Positions 53,412 through 62,389 of a DNA stretch of 64,000 bases are shown piece by piece (within the stretch, counting starts at the first letter, position 1; every line of letters starts with the position of its first letter). The stretch is from Spirochaetaceae bacterium. Lineage in GTDB: Bacteria; Spirochaetota; Leptospiria; Leptospirales; Leptonemataceae. Below the pieces are notes generated by a model. That model ran no database searches. It had not been told where the DNA came from and was given only the letters and a program-made list of their open reading frames with translations. The DNA lies in contig PCBI01000005.1 of NCBI GenBank assembly GCA_002730875.1, positions 558,001 through 622,000 of the forward strand, given 5' to 3'. Both the position numbers and the translations under genes were made by a program.

Positions 53412-55253
53412 ATGATGCAAATGGAAGAATCCAGGAATAGATATGTGGCGCTGGCAGTGGCAGCAATACTGCTAGGGATTCTAACCTACAAGGCTGTGCA
53501 CTCCTTCTATGTCTGGGAGGTGCGTTACCAGAATGAATGCGTGAATCCGGATCTACTTAGCTGGGATGGGAATCTACGCTTCACAGCGGTTTACGAATTC
53601 AATCGCGACATCCGTAATGGCGAACCTCTGGGAGCGATAGTGGAGCTCCTGAAATCGCCTACCTGGCCGCCCCTCCGGAAAGCCATTTCCCTGGCATTGT
53701 CGTTTTTTACCGAGAATCCCAGCCCGGTGGTTGATACGCACATTAGCACCTTCTTCAGTATTGCGCTAATGATCATGCTTCCGCTTTGCGGCTGGTGGAT
53801 CCTTCGAAAAGAAGAAGGTCTCTGGTCGGGAGCCGTAGCCGGGTTGATCCTCTTGACGATGGCCGAGTTTCCTCTCTATAGCTACGCCGCTATGCTGGAA
53901 ACCCAGGGAATGCTTTTCTTTCTGCTGGCCTGCACGGCGTACTATCTAAATCGGGACGCCGGCTTCGCCAGCGGCCGGGGCAAGCGGTACGTCCGCTGGA
54001 TTCTACTGATAGGTTTCTTCGGTCTTTACATGACCAAGTACCCGTATGGCATTCTTTTCATTATTTCGGTTGTTCTGGTGGAGGGCATTTCCTATGCGAA
54101 TCGCCTGTGGACGTTCATCAAGAGCAGCGTGTTGCCGCATTATGTGATTCGCTGGCATGTTGTGTTTCCTGTTCTGATGGCGCTTTCGGCGCTGGTTTTT
54201 CTGCTCAAAGGCAAGTTTGGACTGCCGGCCGAAGGGAAGCTATACAAGCAATTACTGTATGGCAGTCTGCTGTTTACTTTCATAGACCTGAACGTTCACT
54301 GGTTTAGAAACCGGACAGGAATACGAAAGCTGCTTCTGGCCCATCAAATCAGGCTGTACGTTTACGGTATTCTTCCGGTGGCTGCCTGGTTTCTTTCCAG
54401 TCCCGATCGTTTTGGCGCTTTCCTGGGCGCAGGAATGCATGTGCAGGAAGCCGGCCGGATTTTCGTCTGGAGCCTTCTTGTGGAGACACTGGAGTCCCCG
54501 TATGTAATGCCCTTTGTTGTGGCGCTGCTTCTTGCGGGAATGATCGTTATTTCCCGGGGTCGAAGAAATCTGCGTACCTGGATTCGGGACAACATGAATG
54601 CCGTGGTTATCGTGATTCTGGGAAACCTGTTTCTTCTCGAAGTATTGACCGCCAACAAGCAATTCCGACATATTTACCATCTTGTCCCCGCGTTTGTACT
54701 CTTCGCATTCCTGGTACTCTTTAAGCGGTATCGTCCCGGGCATTCCCGGCCCGGTCTTGTTTCTGCTCGGGGCGCCGTGGGCGAAGCGGCGGGCTTGATT
54801 TCCTGCCTGGCTCTGGCGGCCGTAATTGCTTTCTTTCCCAATGCTACAGGAGCGAATCCGACCACGGATCCGATTTGTTTTTCCGGCACGGACCGCGAGC
54901 CGTTCGAACCCGCTCGTAGACTCGCTTCCCAGGTTCCCGAGAACGCCAGGGTTGTGGTATGGAATCGTTTTCATGAGCTGGATTCCCCCGCTCCCGGCCG
55001 CCCCCTGGCTTCGGAAATCGATCTTCTGATCCGCTATCGCACGAACGGAAAGGCGAGAAATGAGTCCAGGTATACATTGAAAAACTGGGATCGCTTCGAA
55101 TACTTTGCATTTATATCGCATGATTGCAGGAGCGAAGCCGTTTCGCAGGTTGAGCGATTGATGGAGGGAGAAAGGAACGTGGAGCTGGAGGAGGGTAGCA
55201 CCTACTTCGACCAATCGGGCATTTGTCTGCAGATGTTCAGGATTATGAATTAG
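53412..55253 (+). CDS. Polytopic membrane protein, GT-C glycosyltransferase-like
   Basis: The 613-residue protein has about ten membrane helices. An acidic loop after the first helix (LLSWDGNLRF) resembles the catalytic Asp loop of GT-C (family 39-like) enzymes that use polyprenyl-phosphate sugars. The C-terminal soluble part (about 490-613) has FEPARRLASQVPENARVVVW, as often seen after GT-C membrane cores. Similarity is only structural in style; the assignment is tentative. It probably acts on the outer face of the inner membrane. Confidence 0.6.
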   Translation: MMQMEESRNRYVALAVAAILLGILTYKAVHSFYVWEVRYQNECVNPDLLSWDGNLRFTAVYEFNRDIRNGEPLGAIVELLKSPTWPPLRKAISLALSFFTENPSPVVDTHISTFFSIALMIMLPLCGWWILRKEEGLWSGAVAGLILLTMAEFPLYSYAAMLETQGMLFFLLACTAYYLNRDAGFASGRGKRYVRWILLIGFFGLYMTKYPYGILFIISVVLVEGISYANRLWTFIKSSVLPHYVIRWHVVFPVLMALSALVFLLKGKFGLPAEGKLYKQLLYGSLLFTFIDLNVHWFRNRTGIRKLLLAHQIRLYVYGILPVAAWFLSSPDRFGAFLGAGMHVQEAGRIFVWSLLVETLESPYVMPFVVALLLAGMIVISRGRRNLRTWIRDNMNAVVIVILGNLFLLEVLTANKQFRHIYHLVPAFVLFAFLVLFKRYRPGHSRPGLVSARGAVGEAAGLISCLALAAVIAFFPNATGANPTTDPICFSGTDREPFEPARRLASQVPENARVVVWNRFHELDSPAPGRPLASEIDLLIRYRTNGKARNESRYTLKNWDRFEYFAFISHDCRSEAVSQVERLMEGERNVELEEGSTYFDQSGICLQMFRIMN

Positions 55254-55277
55254 GTCAGCAGTCTTAAGCTGCGACGC

Positions 55278-56729
55278 TCAGTTCTGAGTCAGGTATCGCT
55301 TGAACACGACCATATTCGTCGGTCCGATTTTGCGTTGGATTAGTTCTTTTAGAAGCTGCTCCTTATTGGCCTCGGCCCTTGCCGAAGTAGGTAATGCGTC
55401 AAACTCCTTGCGGGCTTCCGATGTTAGCGTATCCATCCGCTGTCGCATGACCCGTACCATGGCGCGAAAAAGACCCGGGTCCTCGCGATCGTTTTCGTTG
55501 CAGGCCGGCAGAACCTGTTCTTTCCACCAATCCATAATTACGGCCTTTAAGAATTCCAGAGGAACGAAGCGTTCTACAACCCGGCTCTGACTTCCCTTGA
55601 TCCGATGCATACTCCCTGTTTGTAGTTCTTTAAGATACTTCTTGCTTAGTTGGAAAAAGGTCTGCGGTCCCAGGTGAAACAGAAAGGAGTTCCGGTATTC
55701 TTGCTTTATACCCGCATTGAGCAGGGAAATGTCTGCCGCCAGACTGAAAAAAACGTTGAGAAAAGTGCGGTAATCGCTCTCGACCTTTTCTACAGGCATA
55801 AATCGTTGCTTTCGTGAATACTGAAGGACAAAATCCGTTCGAATCACATCCTGTAGGGCTCCCAGGTGCGTGTCTATGTAGATCACTTCGCCGAACTTTT
55901 TCCTTTCTTCTGCCAGCAGCTGTGGATCAAAGACCAGCACATAATAGAGTGTGCTATTCCATTTCTGATTACCGGTGGCTCGAAGGACATTCGGAGCTTC
56001 CGGGGGCAAATCATGTAGATCCCTTTTCTTTTCCGGCCTTATGGACAGATCGTCCATGATCTCCAGGGCTGCGGAGTCAGTTTGTGCCCTGTGCTTTTCA
56101 ATGTAGGATTCCAGATCTTCGCGAAAAACCACCGACATCTGGTAATCCAGCGCGGGACTGTAGGTGCCGATTCCGCTCAGGTTGCGGGTCTTCAGCGGGT
56201 CCTGTTTGAACTGCACGACTCGACCCATTCTTTCCGCGAAAACCCTCAAGGATTCGGTGTCGTATATGGCCGGATCGATCCTGTACTTTATTGCCTGCTC
56301 GCGCAATTGCGAGGTGGGAGCCAGCTTCCCCTTTTCCAGGAAGGAACGAATCTTACCCCAGAGGGCGCCCGCTTCCATGGAGAAGCGCTTCACATAGACT
56401 GCGGCAAGCAAGAAGCGCACATAGGACAGGCGATGGTCGGATGGATCCGCGGAAAAGAAGTTGTGGAAGTTCTTCCTGGCTTCCTGGTCCAGGTTGCTGG
56501 CGCCCAGCTGCATCAGGGACTCGCGGATGACTCCGGATAGCTCCGTTAAAGTCCTGTCTACATTCACCGATACGTCCTGTAGTGACAGCCGTTCTTCGGG
56601 AGTAATGATGGACGAGGACAGAACCTGTCGTAGGATACGGATATGGGTCTGTTGCCTTTCAAGCACCGGGATCAGACCGCCCTTGAAATCGGAGATTCTT
56701 TCCAATTCTGTGTTCGGAACGGCCTGCAT
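55278..56729 (-). CDS. Large soluble protein of unknown function
   Basis: The 483-residue protein has no signal peptide or membrane helix when started at ATG 56729 (the longer frame to 56807 has a doubtful N-terminus). It is mainly helical with a more structured middle (SALDYQMSV-like segments, WNSTLYYVLVFDPQLL, EVIYIDTHLGALQDVI). The C-terminus is helical and charged. I recognise no family. It is convergent with the GT-C-like gene and divergent from the FecR lipoprotein gene. Confidence 0.65.
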   Translation of the reverse strand: MQAVPNTELERISDFKGGLIPVLERQQTHIRILRQVLSSSIITPEERLSLQDVSVNVDRTLTELSGVIRESLMQLGASNLDQEARKNFHNFFSADPSDHRLSYVRFLLAAVYVKRFSMEAGALWGKIRSFLEKGKLAPTSQLREQAIKYRIDPAIYDTESLRVFAERMGRVVQFKQDPLKTRNLSGIGTYSPALDYQMSVVFREDLESYIEKHRAQTDSAALEIMDDLSIRPEKKRDLHDLPPEAPNVLRATGNQKWNSTLYYVLVFDPQLLAEERKKFGEVIYIDTHLGALQDVIRTDFVLQYSRKQRFMPVEKVESDYRTFLNVFFSLAADISLLNAGIKQEYRNSFLFHLGPQTFFQLSKKYLKELQTGSMHRIKGSQSRVVERFVPLEFLKAVIMDWWKEQVLPACNENDREDPGLFRAMVRVMRQRMDTLTSEARKEFDALPTSARAEANKEQLLKELIQRKIGPTNMVVFKRYLTQN

Positions 56730-56830
56730 AAACGTATGCTCGAAACGACGAGACAAAATGCAAAAAAAAATTGGAAAACTGTTGTTTAGAACAGGGGATT
56801 TGAGCACTAATCTAATTTGGAGGGAATAAT

Positions 56831-57697
56831 ATGAGATTATCCATTATGAAAACTGCCCTGCCCGTCCTGCTGGGACTGGCCGTTTTTGCCTGTAGCAAAG
56901 GCGAAGAAAACGTTAAAGGGGAAAAGGACGCCCGACCGGTGGCCCGAATCACATTCATGACCGGTGAGGTCCAGGTGAAGGAAGGTGAGGCTCAGGCTGT
57001 TGCTGAAAAAGGACAAATTCTGAAGAGTGGCGCCGAAATTACCACCGGACCGAACTCCAGCGCTGAACTGTTCTTCAAGGACATGGGCATTGTTCGCATA
57101 GGCGCGGATTCCAGAGTAAGCGTGGATTCCGTTGCATCGAACGAAGTGAATCTGGGAATCAAAACCGGTAATGCGGGGATGTTCCTGAAAAAGGTTCGGG
57201 CAGAGGATGAGTTCAGCGTTCATACGCCGACTTCTGTTGCTGCCGTGCGCGGTACCGCTTTTCTGGTGACCGTAGATAGCGATGACAAATCCAGGATTGC
57301 TTTGTTTGACGGCGCCATTGAGGTTTCCGACCGAGACGGTAAAAGCATTGTGATGGATCAGAAAGGCGAAGTCACCGTCCAGAGCGGAAAAGGCATCGAC
57401 GGTTCTGACGTCAGACCACTGAGCGATGATGCACTGGCCAGGATGAAAGATATGGCTGTGTTCGAGAAGAACCGTATCCTGGAATACAACACATTCCTGG
57501 AGGAGCTGGAGGGCTCTGAATGGATGAGTGAACTTCAAGTCGAATCCAGCGTAGAAGAGAGAATGGAAAACCTGGACAACCAGGCCGATCGACCTGCCGA
57601 TCGCGTCGTAAAGGCGCAGAGAGCTGAAGAAAACGTGATTCGTCGCGATACGGAAGGGGATCCGCTGAAGATTCCGGCCAAGAAAGATTTCAAATAA
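56831..57697 (+). CDS. FecR-domain lipoprotein
   Basis: The 288-residue protein has a signal peptide with lipobox LAVFAC (Cys at about 21). The FecR domain (about 38-140) has ITFMTGEVQVKEGEAQ, GAEITTGPNSSAELFF and FSVHTPTSVAAVRGTAFLV. The helical C-terminus is charged. FecR domains act as extracytoplasmic sensor or scaffold modules; no sigma factor gene is nearby. GGAGG lies well placed before the ATG, in a leader with a run of nine A. Confidence 0.88.
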   Translation: MRLSIMKTALPVLLGLAVFACSKGEENVKGEKDARPVARITFMTGEVQVKEGEAQAVAEKGQILKSGAEITTGPNSSAELFFKDMGIVRIGADSRVSVDSVASNEVNLGIKTGNAGMFLKKVRAEDEFSVHTPTSVAAVRGTAFLVTVDSDDKSRIALFDGAIEVSDRDGKSIVMDQKGEVTVQSGKGIDGSDVRPLSDDALARMKDMAVFEKNRILEYNTFLEELEGSEWMSELQVESSVEERMENLDNQADRPADRVVKAQRAEENVIRRDTEGDPLKIPAKKDFK

Positions 57698-57761
57698 TCT
57701 GAGGATTGGGGCCTGCATGGGTGGGCCTCATTGGCTCATTTTTGGACTTAATGAGATCCGA

Positions 57762-58901
57762 ATGAAAAATCAACTTCTGCGAATTGGGGCTGGCCTTGGG
57801 TCGGCCCTTTTGTTTTTTCAACTAGTTGCCTGTGGCTCCTCGCAACGGGAAGCGGAGCCTCAAGTAGTGGAAATCGCGCCTTCACCTCTGGGATTGGAAG
57901 AGGGCGAGATATCGCTGGTTTTTGCGGGCGATACAAATTTCATCTGGGGAGTGGAAGATCTGCAAAAGACGCGGGGTATGCTCTATCCCCTGGAAGAAGT
58001 AATGCAGATGCTGGAATCGGCGGACCTGACAGCCGTAAACCTGGAAACAGCGATTACAATGCGAGGTACTCCGATTAATGAGAAGAACTATATTTTTAAT
58101 TCGAATCCTCTGTTGGCCAGCGTACTTGCGGATGTGGGCGTGGATCTACTTGTCCTGGGAAACAACCATTCCATGGATATGGGCGATGAGGGAATCCAGG
58201 ATACGATCCAGTTCGCCCGGCGACACGGGATGTTCGCCCCCGGGGCCGGGATGAACTTGCAGGAAGCCGCGGCGCCTGCCATTGTTGAAATCAAAGGGCT
58301 CAAGATAGGATTCTTTTCCGGCAACGAAGTGGGGCCCAATTCGAATTTTGCCAGCGGGCAGAAAGCGGGCACATCCACGCTCTCAGTCTTGCAGTCTTCA
58401 GTGCGATCCTGGTGCGCCCGACTGGATTTGTGTATTGTAAATATTCACTGGGGTATGGAGTATTCCCCCCATCCGCTCCCTTCCCAGCGCTCGGCCGCCA
58501 AAGACCTGATCAAAGCGGGCGCTGACGCTATCATTGGACATCATCCCCATATAGCTCAGGGCGTGGAGATCATTGATGGAGCCCCGGTCTTCTATTCCGT
58601 GGGAAACTTCCTGTTCGGTAGCGTAAACTTTAAGCAGAACCATAACCTGATCGTCCGGCTGGTGATTGACCCGGAGAAAAAGCGAGTGAAGCGATCCGAG
58701 GTTTTTGCGGTGCATGGTATATATCGCGAGAATGATCATCGGCTGTACCTACTGTCCGGTGATGAAGCCCATGCGCTCTGGGAAGAATTGTTTGTGCAAT
58801 CCAGGGCTCTGGGTACCCGAGAGCACATAGGCTTTTCGCAGGATATGAAAAGCATGTTGGTTTTTCCCGAACCGCTGAAACGACCCGGCAATGGCGAGTA
58901 G
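57762..58901 (+). CDS. CapA-family (poly-gamma-glutamate capsule type) lipoprotein
   Basis: The 379-residue protein has a signal peptide with lipobox FFQLVAC. Its metallophosphoesterase-like PGA_cap domain has LVFAGDTNFIWG, ADLTAVNLETAI, DLLVLGNNHSMDMG, VNIHWGMEY, and IIGHHPHIAQGVE followed by FYSVGNFLFG. CapA proteins take part in poly-glutamate capsule synthesis or other envelope phosphoesterase reactions; the exact role is open. ATG 57762 starts the signal peptide. It lies 64 bases after the FecR gene on the same strand. Confidence 0.88.
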   Translation: MKNQLLRIGAGLGSALLFFQLVACGSSQREAEPQVVEIAPSPLGLEEGEISLVFAGDTNFIWGVEDLQKTRGMLYPLEEVMQMLESADLTAVNLETAITMRGTPINEKNYIFNSNPLLASVLADVGVDLLVLGNNHSMDMGDEGIQDTIQFARRHGMFAPGAGMNLQEAAAPAIVEIKGLKIGFFSGNEVGPNSNFASGQKAGTSTLSVLQSSVRSWCARLDLCIVNIHWGMEYSPHPLPSQRSAAKDLIKAGADAIIGHHPHIAQGVEIIDGAPVFYSVGNFLFGSVNFKQNHNLIVRLVIDPEKKRVKRSEVFAVHGIYRENDHRLYLLSGDEAHALWEELFVQSRALGTREHIGFSQDMKSMLVFPEPLKRPGNGE

Positions 58902-59043
58902 AAAAAACGGCGGCTGCAGTGCAGGCATGACTATTCGATACTCGTTGCTTAGCGTCCACGGTTCGGGGTCCAACGCCCAGGATCCAACGTCAGCCATCGG
59001 GCGATCGCCATCGGACGTCCGCGATCCTGAACCGGCCAGGACT

Positions 59044-60129
59044 TCACCTGGGCGGGTCTACGATCGGATCCTTCACTTCAGGCCATTTCTTACTCGTCAG
59101 CTCAAGCCCATCCAGGTAACTGGCCAGTTCCTTTTTCTCGTCTTCGTTGAGCTTCCAGGCCTTTAGATAGGGTTCGGTGGGCTGCTTCTGGATCAGCAAG
59201 CATTTACCATACGACCGGTAAGCTTCCAGCGTCATTTCCTCCTGTGGTATCACGCGAAAAAGGGGCGTTGCCTTATCGCACTCGCCATATTCACTGAAGA
59301 CCAGCGCACGCATTCGATAAAGCCGGAAGTCGCGCAAATTCCGGGTAGTTTCCATTAATTCCAATAGCTTCTCGGGTTTGTCCGCCTTACGCGCGATGTC
59401 GATGAAATTCATGAAGAAAGGAACATCATTGCTTCCGGTCTTTTCGGCCAGGAGCATGCTTTCGAACGCTTCGCCGTATTGTTCGCGCTCGCGTTGAATC
59501 AGTGCCTTCAGGTAGTAAGCGTCGGAATAGTTGGGTCGTATGCGAATGGCCTGATCAATTTGCTGCAGGGCCTCGTCCGGTAGTTCTAACCGTGAGTAGG
59601 CGTTGGCGGCGTTGAATCGATACACGGCATGATAGGGATTGGCTTCGATTGCAGCAAGAAAGGCATCCAGGGCCCGTGAATCATTCCCGGCTTGCACATG
59701 CAGAAATCCCAGGAAGTTCCAGGCGGGATCCAGAGCCGGACTCTGATCCACGGCTTTCCGGGCGTGCACGATGGCCTGGGCCATTTGACCTGAGTGGTAG
59801 AAACTCATAGCCCGTAGATAATGGGTCTCGGGTGCTTCCGGAGATAATGCATTCATTCGGTGAAGCAGCGGAGCGATTTGACCGTACTGATTCGAGAAGT
59901 TCAGAATCACTGCCTGGTTATACAGAGATCGCATCTGTAATCGTAGAGAGGCTTTGTCCAGTCCTTCCACGTTGAATACCTGGTCGGGAAGCTTCAGGAC
60001 TTCTGTGGGAGTCAGCGGAGGTTTTCTGGCCGGTTCGTCGACGGTGGAGATAGCCCGTGCGGAGGCGGTGCCATGGAATGCGATGACGATTCCCGGGATC
60101 ATGGCAAGTATCCGAATTCGGGATGCCAC
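59044..60129 (-). CDS. Exported TPR-repeat protein
   Basis: The protein (about 361 residues) has a signal peptide (ILAMIPGIVIAFHGTASARA) and about six TPR units, such as ETHYLRAMSFYHSGQMAQAI, PAWNFLGFLHVQAGNDSRAL, YRFNAANAYSRLELPDEAL. TPR proteins act as scaffolds; this one is periplasmic. The start is chosen as GTG 60129 for the signal peptide; the frame reaches back to 60306 with residues unlike a protein N-terminus. It lies downstream of the murU-amgK operon on the same strand. Confidence 0.72.
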   Translation of the reverse strand: MASRIRILAMIPGIVIAFHGTASARAISTVDEPARKPPLTPTEVLKLPDQVFNVEGLDKASLRLQMRSLYNQAVILNFSNQYGQIAPLLHRMNALSPEAPETHYLRAMSFYHSGQMAQAIVHARKAVDQSPALDPAWNFLGFLHVQAGNDSRALDAFLAAIEANPYHAVYRFNAANAYSRLELPDEALQQIDQAIRIRPNYSDAYYLKALIQREREQYGEAFESMLLAEKTGSNDVPFFMNFIDIARKADKPEKLLELMETTRNLRDFRLYRMRALVFSEYGECDKATPLFRVIPQEEMTLEAYRSYGKCLLIQKQPTEPYLKAWKLNEDEKKELASYLDGLELTSKKWPEVKDPIVDPPR

Positions 60130-60275
60130 AAACGGGAAGAACCCACCGGAGGACCGGTAGCTGGTCAGGAGTCTTCGAGGCCGTGGCTTGCTCCTGGCGA
60201 GTGTGGCAGCCGCCGGGCTACAGCCGCCGGGCGTGCCGGATGAGGGGCGCCAGGGGCAAAAGGAGCCAGGTCCTC

Positions 60276-61253
60276 TCAGTCTATGAAAAAATCGGATCCC
60301 TTCCATTTCTGCATAAAGTCGGACAACCCCTGCCGGTACGTCAACGGAAACAAACTTCCGTTATCTCGGATTGCCAGGTATTCCGCTTTCCGGCCCGCAT
60401 CCAATATCTTGCCCGAGTAAAAAAGGCCCAGTAATCCGGATGGCGAGCGGGTGGCTCGACGGCGCCAATCGTCCACGATGTGGAAGGGCTCATCCGGGGC
60501 GATTTCGGCGAACTGAGATTCATGGAGGAGGGCCATGCCGGTGTACATATACTGCCCCGCGGTCGAAAACAATAGCGGAAGGACGCCCTGTGGGTTCCTT
60601 GATGCATCGCCAGACTTGATGCTTGCTTCCTTTCCGGGCACGGGACGCTCAGGGTCGGTGGATGCGCCGGGGCTGCGGATCTCGGAGTCAGCATGGGAAG
60701 GCCCACCATTAGAAGGCTTGCCATTGGGATGCTTGCTGTTGGAAGAGCCGTTACCTGCGCGAAAGCCGTCGCCCCCGAAACCATGATTACCGGCCTCGAA
60801 GCCGGTTTCGGCGCTCCCTTTCGGTCGATCTTGCATCATTAGAAGGGGCGCGATGTCCGGATGGTTGTCCGGTACGGAGGTTTTCATGAAGTGTTGCTGC
60901 GCCTCTTTTAAAGAGAAATCTGGCTGGTACAGGCTGTCTGGATTCAGGACCCAGAAATGACCGTCCAGCGCGGTGCGGTGCAAGGCAGTGGCGATGCCCC
61001 CGCCCGTTCCCAGTATCTCTTGCTCATATGAGAATTGCAGCTCAAAATAGGGAAAATCGTCCAGGTAGTTGCGAATCTGGTCTCCCAGATAATGAAGGTT
61101 GATGGCGGCAAACGAGAATCCCTGCTCGTAAAGAAGAAAAAGCGAATGTGCGATGAGCGGCGCTCCGAGCACCGGTAGCAGGGGCTTGGGAGTATCCCGT
61201 GTCAGCTCCTCCATACGAGTGCCCAGGCCGGCTGCCAGAATCATTGCCTTCAT
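60276..61253 (-). CDS. MurU-like nucleotidyltransferase (sugar-1-phosphate) with inserted segment
   Basis: The 325-residue protein begins MKAMILAAGLGTRMEELTRD then TPKPLLPVLGAPLI, the nucleotidyltransferase signature, and has LGTGGGIATAL and the Asp-containing VLNPDSLY. MurU converts N-acetylmuramate-1-phosphate to UDP-MurNAc in peptidoglycan recycling. The upstream gene is an AmgK-type kinase overlapping by ATGA, the usual AmgK-MurU pair. A low-complexity Gly/Ser/Asn/Pro segment of about 70 residues is inserted near residue 145, absent from normal members. Other sugar-1-phosphates remain possible. Confidence 0.8.
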   Translation of the reverse strand: MKAMILAAGLGTRMEELTRDTPKPLLPVLGAPLIAHSLFLLYEQGFSFAAINLHYLGDQIRNYLDDFPYFELQFSYEQEILGTGGGIATALHRTALDGHFWVLNPDSLYQPDFSLKEAQQHFMKTSVPDNHPDIAPLLMMQDRPKGSAETGFEAGNHGFGGDGFRAGNGSSNSKHPNGKPSNGGPSHADSEIRSPGASTDPERPVPGKEASIKSGDASRNPQGVLPLLFSTAGQYMYTGMALLHESQFAEIAPDEPFHIVDDWRRRATRSPSGLLGLFYSGKILDAGRKAEYLAIRDNGSLFPLTYRQGLSDFMQKWKGSDFFID

Positions 61254-62389
61254 CGTAGAGCGGGCAGGAGCCTCTTGCGACAGTCCAGGATAAAAAGAAA
61301 GACACTGTCCGGAAAACGTCCAAGATGCAGACAGGCTTCCAGCTGATCCAGCGCCGGCGGAACACATTCCAGGTAGCCGGACTTGCCTTGCTCCAAGCCC
61401 AGATACAGATAGCTTCCCAGGGCTTTCAGAATTCGTTGCAATCCCTGAAGATAGAGCAGGCCCCTTCCCTTTTCCAGTCCGGTTTTCTCGAAATAATAAT
61501 CTATCATTTCCTTGCGCAATCGGGCCGCAAGACCGGCGTACGGATCAAAAACCAGACTGGCCAGATCGTAGAAGCGATTCCCGGTGCGAGCGTCCTGGAA
61601 ATCAATCAGGGTCATGGACTGCCCATCAATCATGATGTTGCGACTATGCAGATCCCTGTGAACAAAGCATTGGTCTTTTTGAGCCCCCAGAGCTTCGCAT
61701 ACTTCCAGAAGAAACATTTTCAACTCAAAGCTGGGCTCAACATCGATTCTCCGTTCCAGGGAGACCTTTTCCAGCCTTTCATACAAAAACTCCATTTCCC
61801 AGTGGAGCTTTTCCTTATCGAAGAACCTTTCGCTTACAGGCGGCGCCGGCGAAATCTGCTGCATGGCCAGAATCCAGTCTACGATCTCCCGGTATTTCTG
61901 AAGGGCGTCCTGCTCTGTGAGTTGTTCAGCATGTTGGGACTGTGCCGATTGTTCGCGGGGTTCCACCGGCTGTTTCAGGGGCCCCTGCGCTTTTTCTGCC
62001 CCGCCGCCATGTAACTGTTCCTTATCGCTCAGGCGTTCGCCCTTTAGCTCTTGCTCTTGCCCGGGGCCCCGGCTGGCCAACCACTGTTCCAGGTCTTGTG
62101 TTCCTGCATCGGTTTGTAGAATGAGTCCGTGTTCGGGTTCCATACCTAGAATGGAAGGCACAGGTACATCGGCTGCCTGAAGTTGGTCGCGGACGGTCAG
62201 GAAGTCATGGTGATCCGGCAGAAAAGGGGTTTCAATACAGAGGATTGCGGCGCCGTCCCCGTGGGAAGATTGGACACGGTAGTATCGGCGGGCGGAGCCC
62301 TCTACTCGCAGGGGCTCCGACTCGGGATCGTATCCTTTTGCTTCCAGGAAGCTGGATACGATCTTCGAGTTGGGATCAATCAAGGTCAT
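61250..62389 (-). CDS. AmgK-like amino-sugar kinase (aminoglycoside phosphotransferase fold) with inserted segment
   Basis: The 379-residue protein has the APH fold: ILQTDAGTQDLEQWL, catalytic loop CFVHRDLHSRNIMI and metal motif LIDFQDARTGNRFYDLASL. AmgK phosphorylates N-acetylmuramate/N-acetylglucosamine at the anomeric position for MurU. It overlaps murU (ATGA) and aspC (14 bases). About 50 residues rich in Gln, Glu and Ser (GPGQEQELKGERL ... QSAQSQHAEQL) are inserted in a loop before the helical region, making it longer than typical AmgK. Confidence 0.82.
   Translation of the reverse strand: MTLIDPNSKIVSSFLEAKGYDPESEPLRVEGSARRYYRVQSSHGDGAAILCIETPFLPDHHDFLTVRDQLQAADVPVPSILGMEPEHGLILQTDAGTQDLEQWLASRGPGQEQELKGERLSDKEQLHGGGAEKAQGPLKQPVEPREQSAQSQHAEQLTEQDALQKYREIVDWILAMQQISPAPPVSERFFDKEKLHWEMEFLYERLEKVSLERRIDVEPSFELKMFLLEVCEALGAQKDQCFVHRDLHSRNIMIDGQSMTLIDFQDARTGNRFYDLASLVFDPYAGLAARLRKEMIDYYFEKTGLEKGRGLLYLQGLQRILKALGSYLYLGLEQGKSGYLECVPPALDQLEACLHLGRFPDSVFLFILDCRKRLLPALR

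Noticed and set aside
54252..55214. 320-codon antisense frame in the GT-C-like gene
   Set aside because: Shadow of the membrane protein gene; composition rich in Lys, Gln and Gly with no domain pattern.
56837..57718. 293-codon antisense frame over the FecR gene
   Set aside because: The sense frame has a signal peptide, FecR motifs and a good ribosome site.
61325..62014. 229-codon antisense frame over the kinase gene
   Set aside because: The sense frame carries the kinase catalytic motifs.
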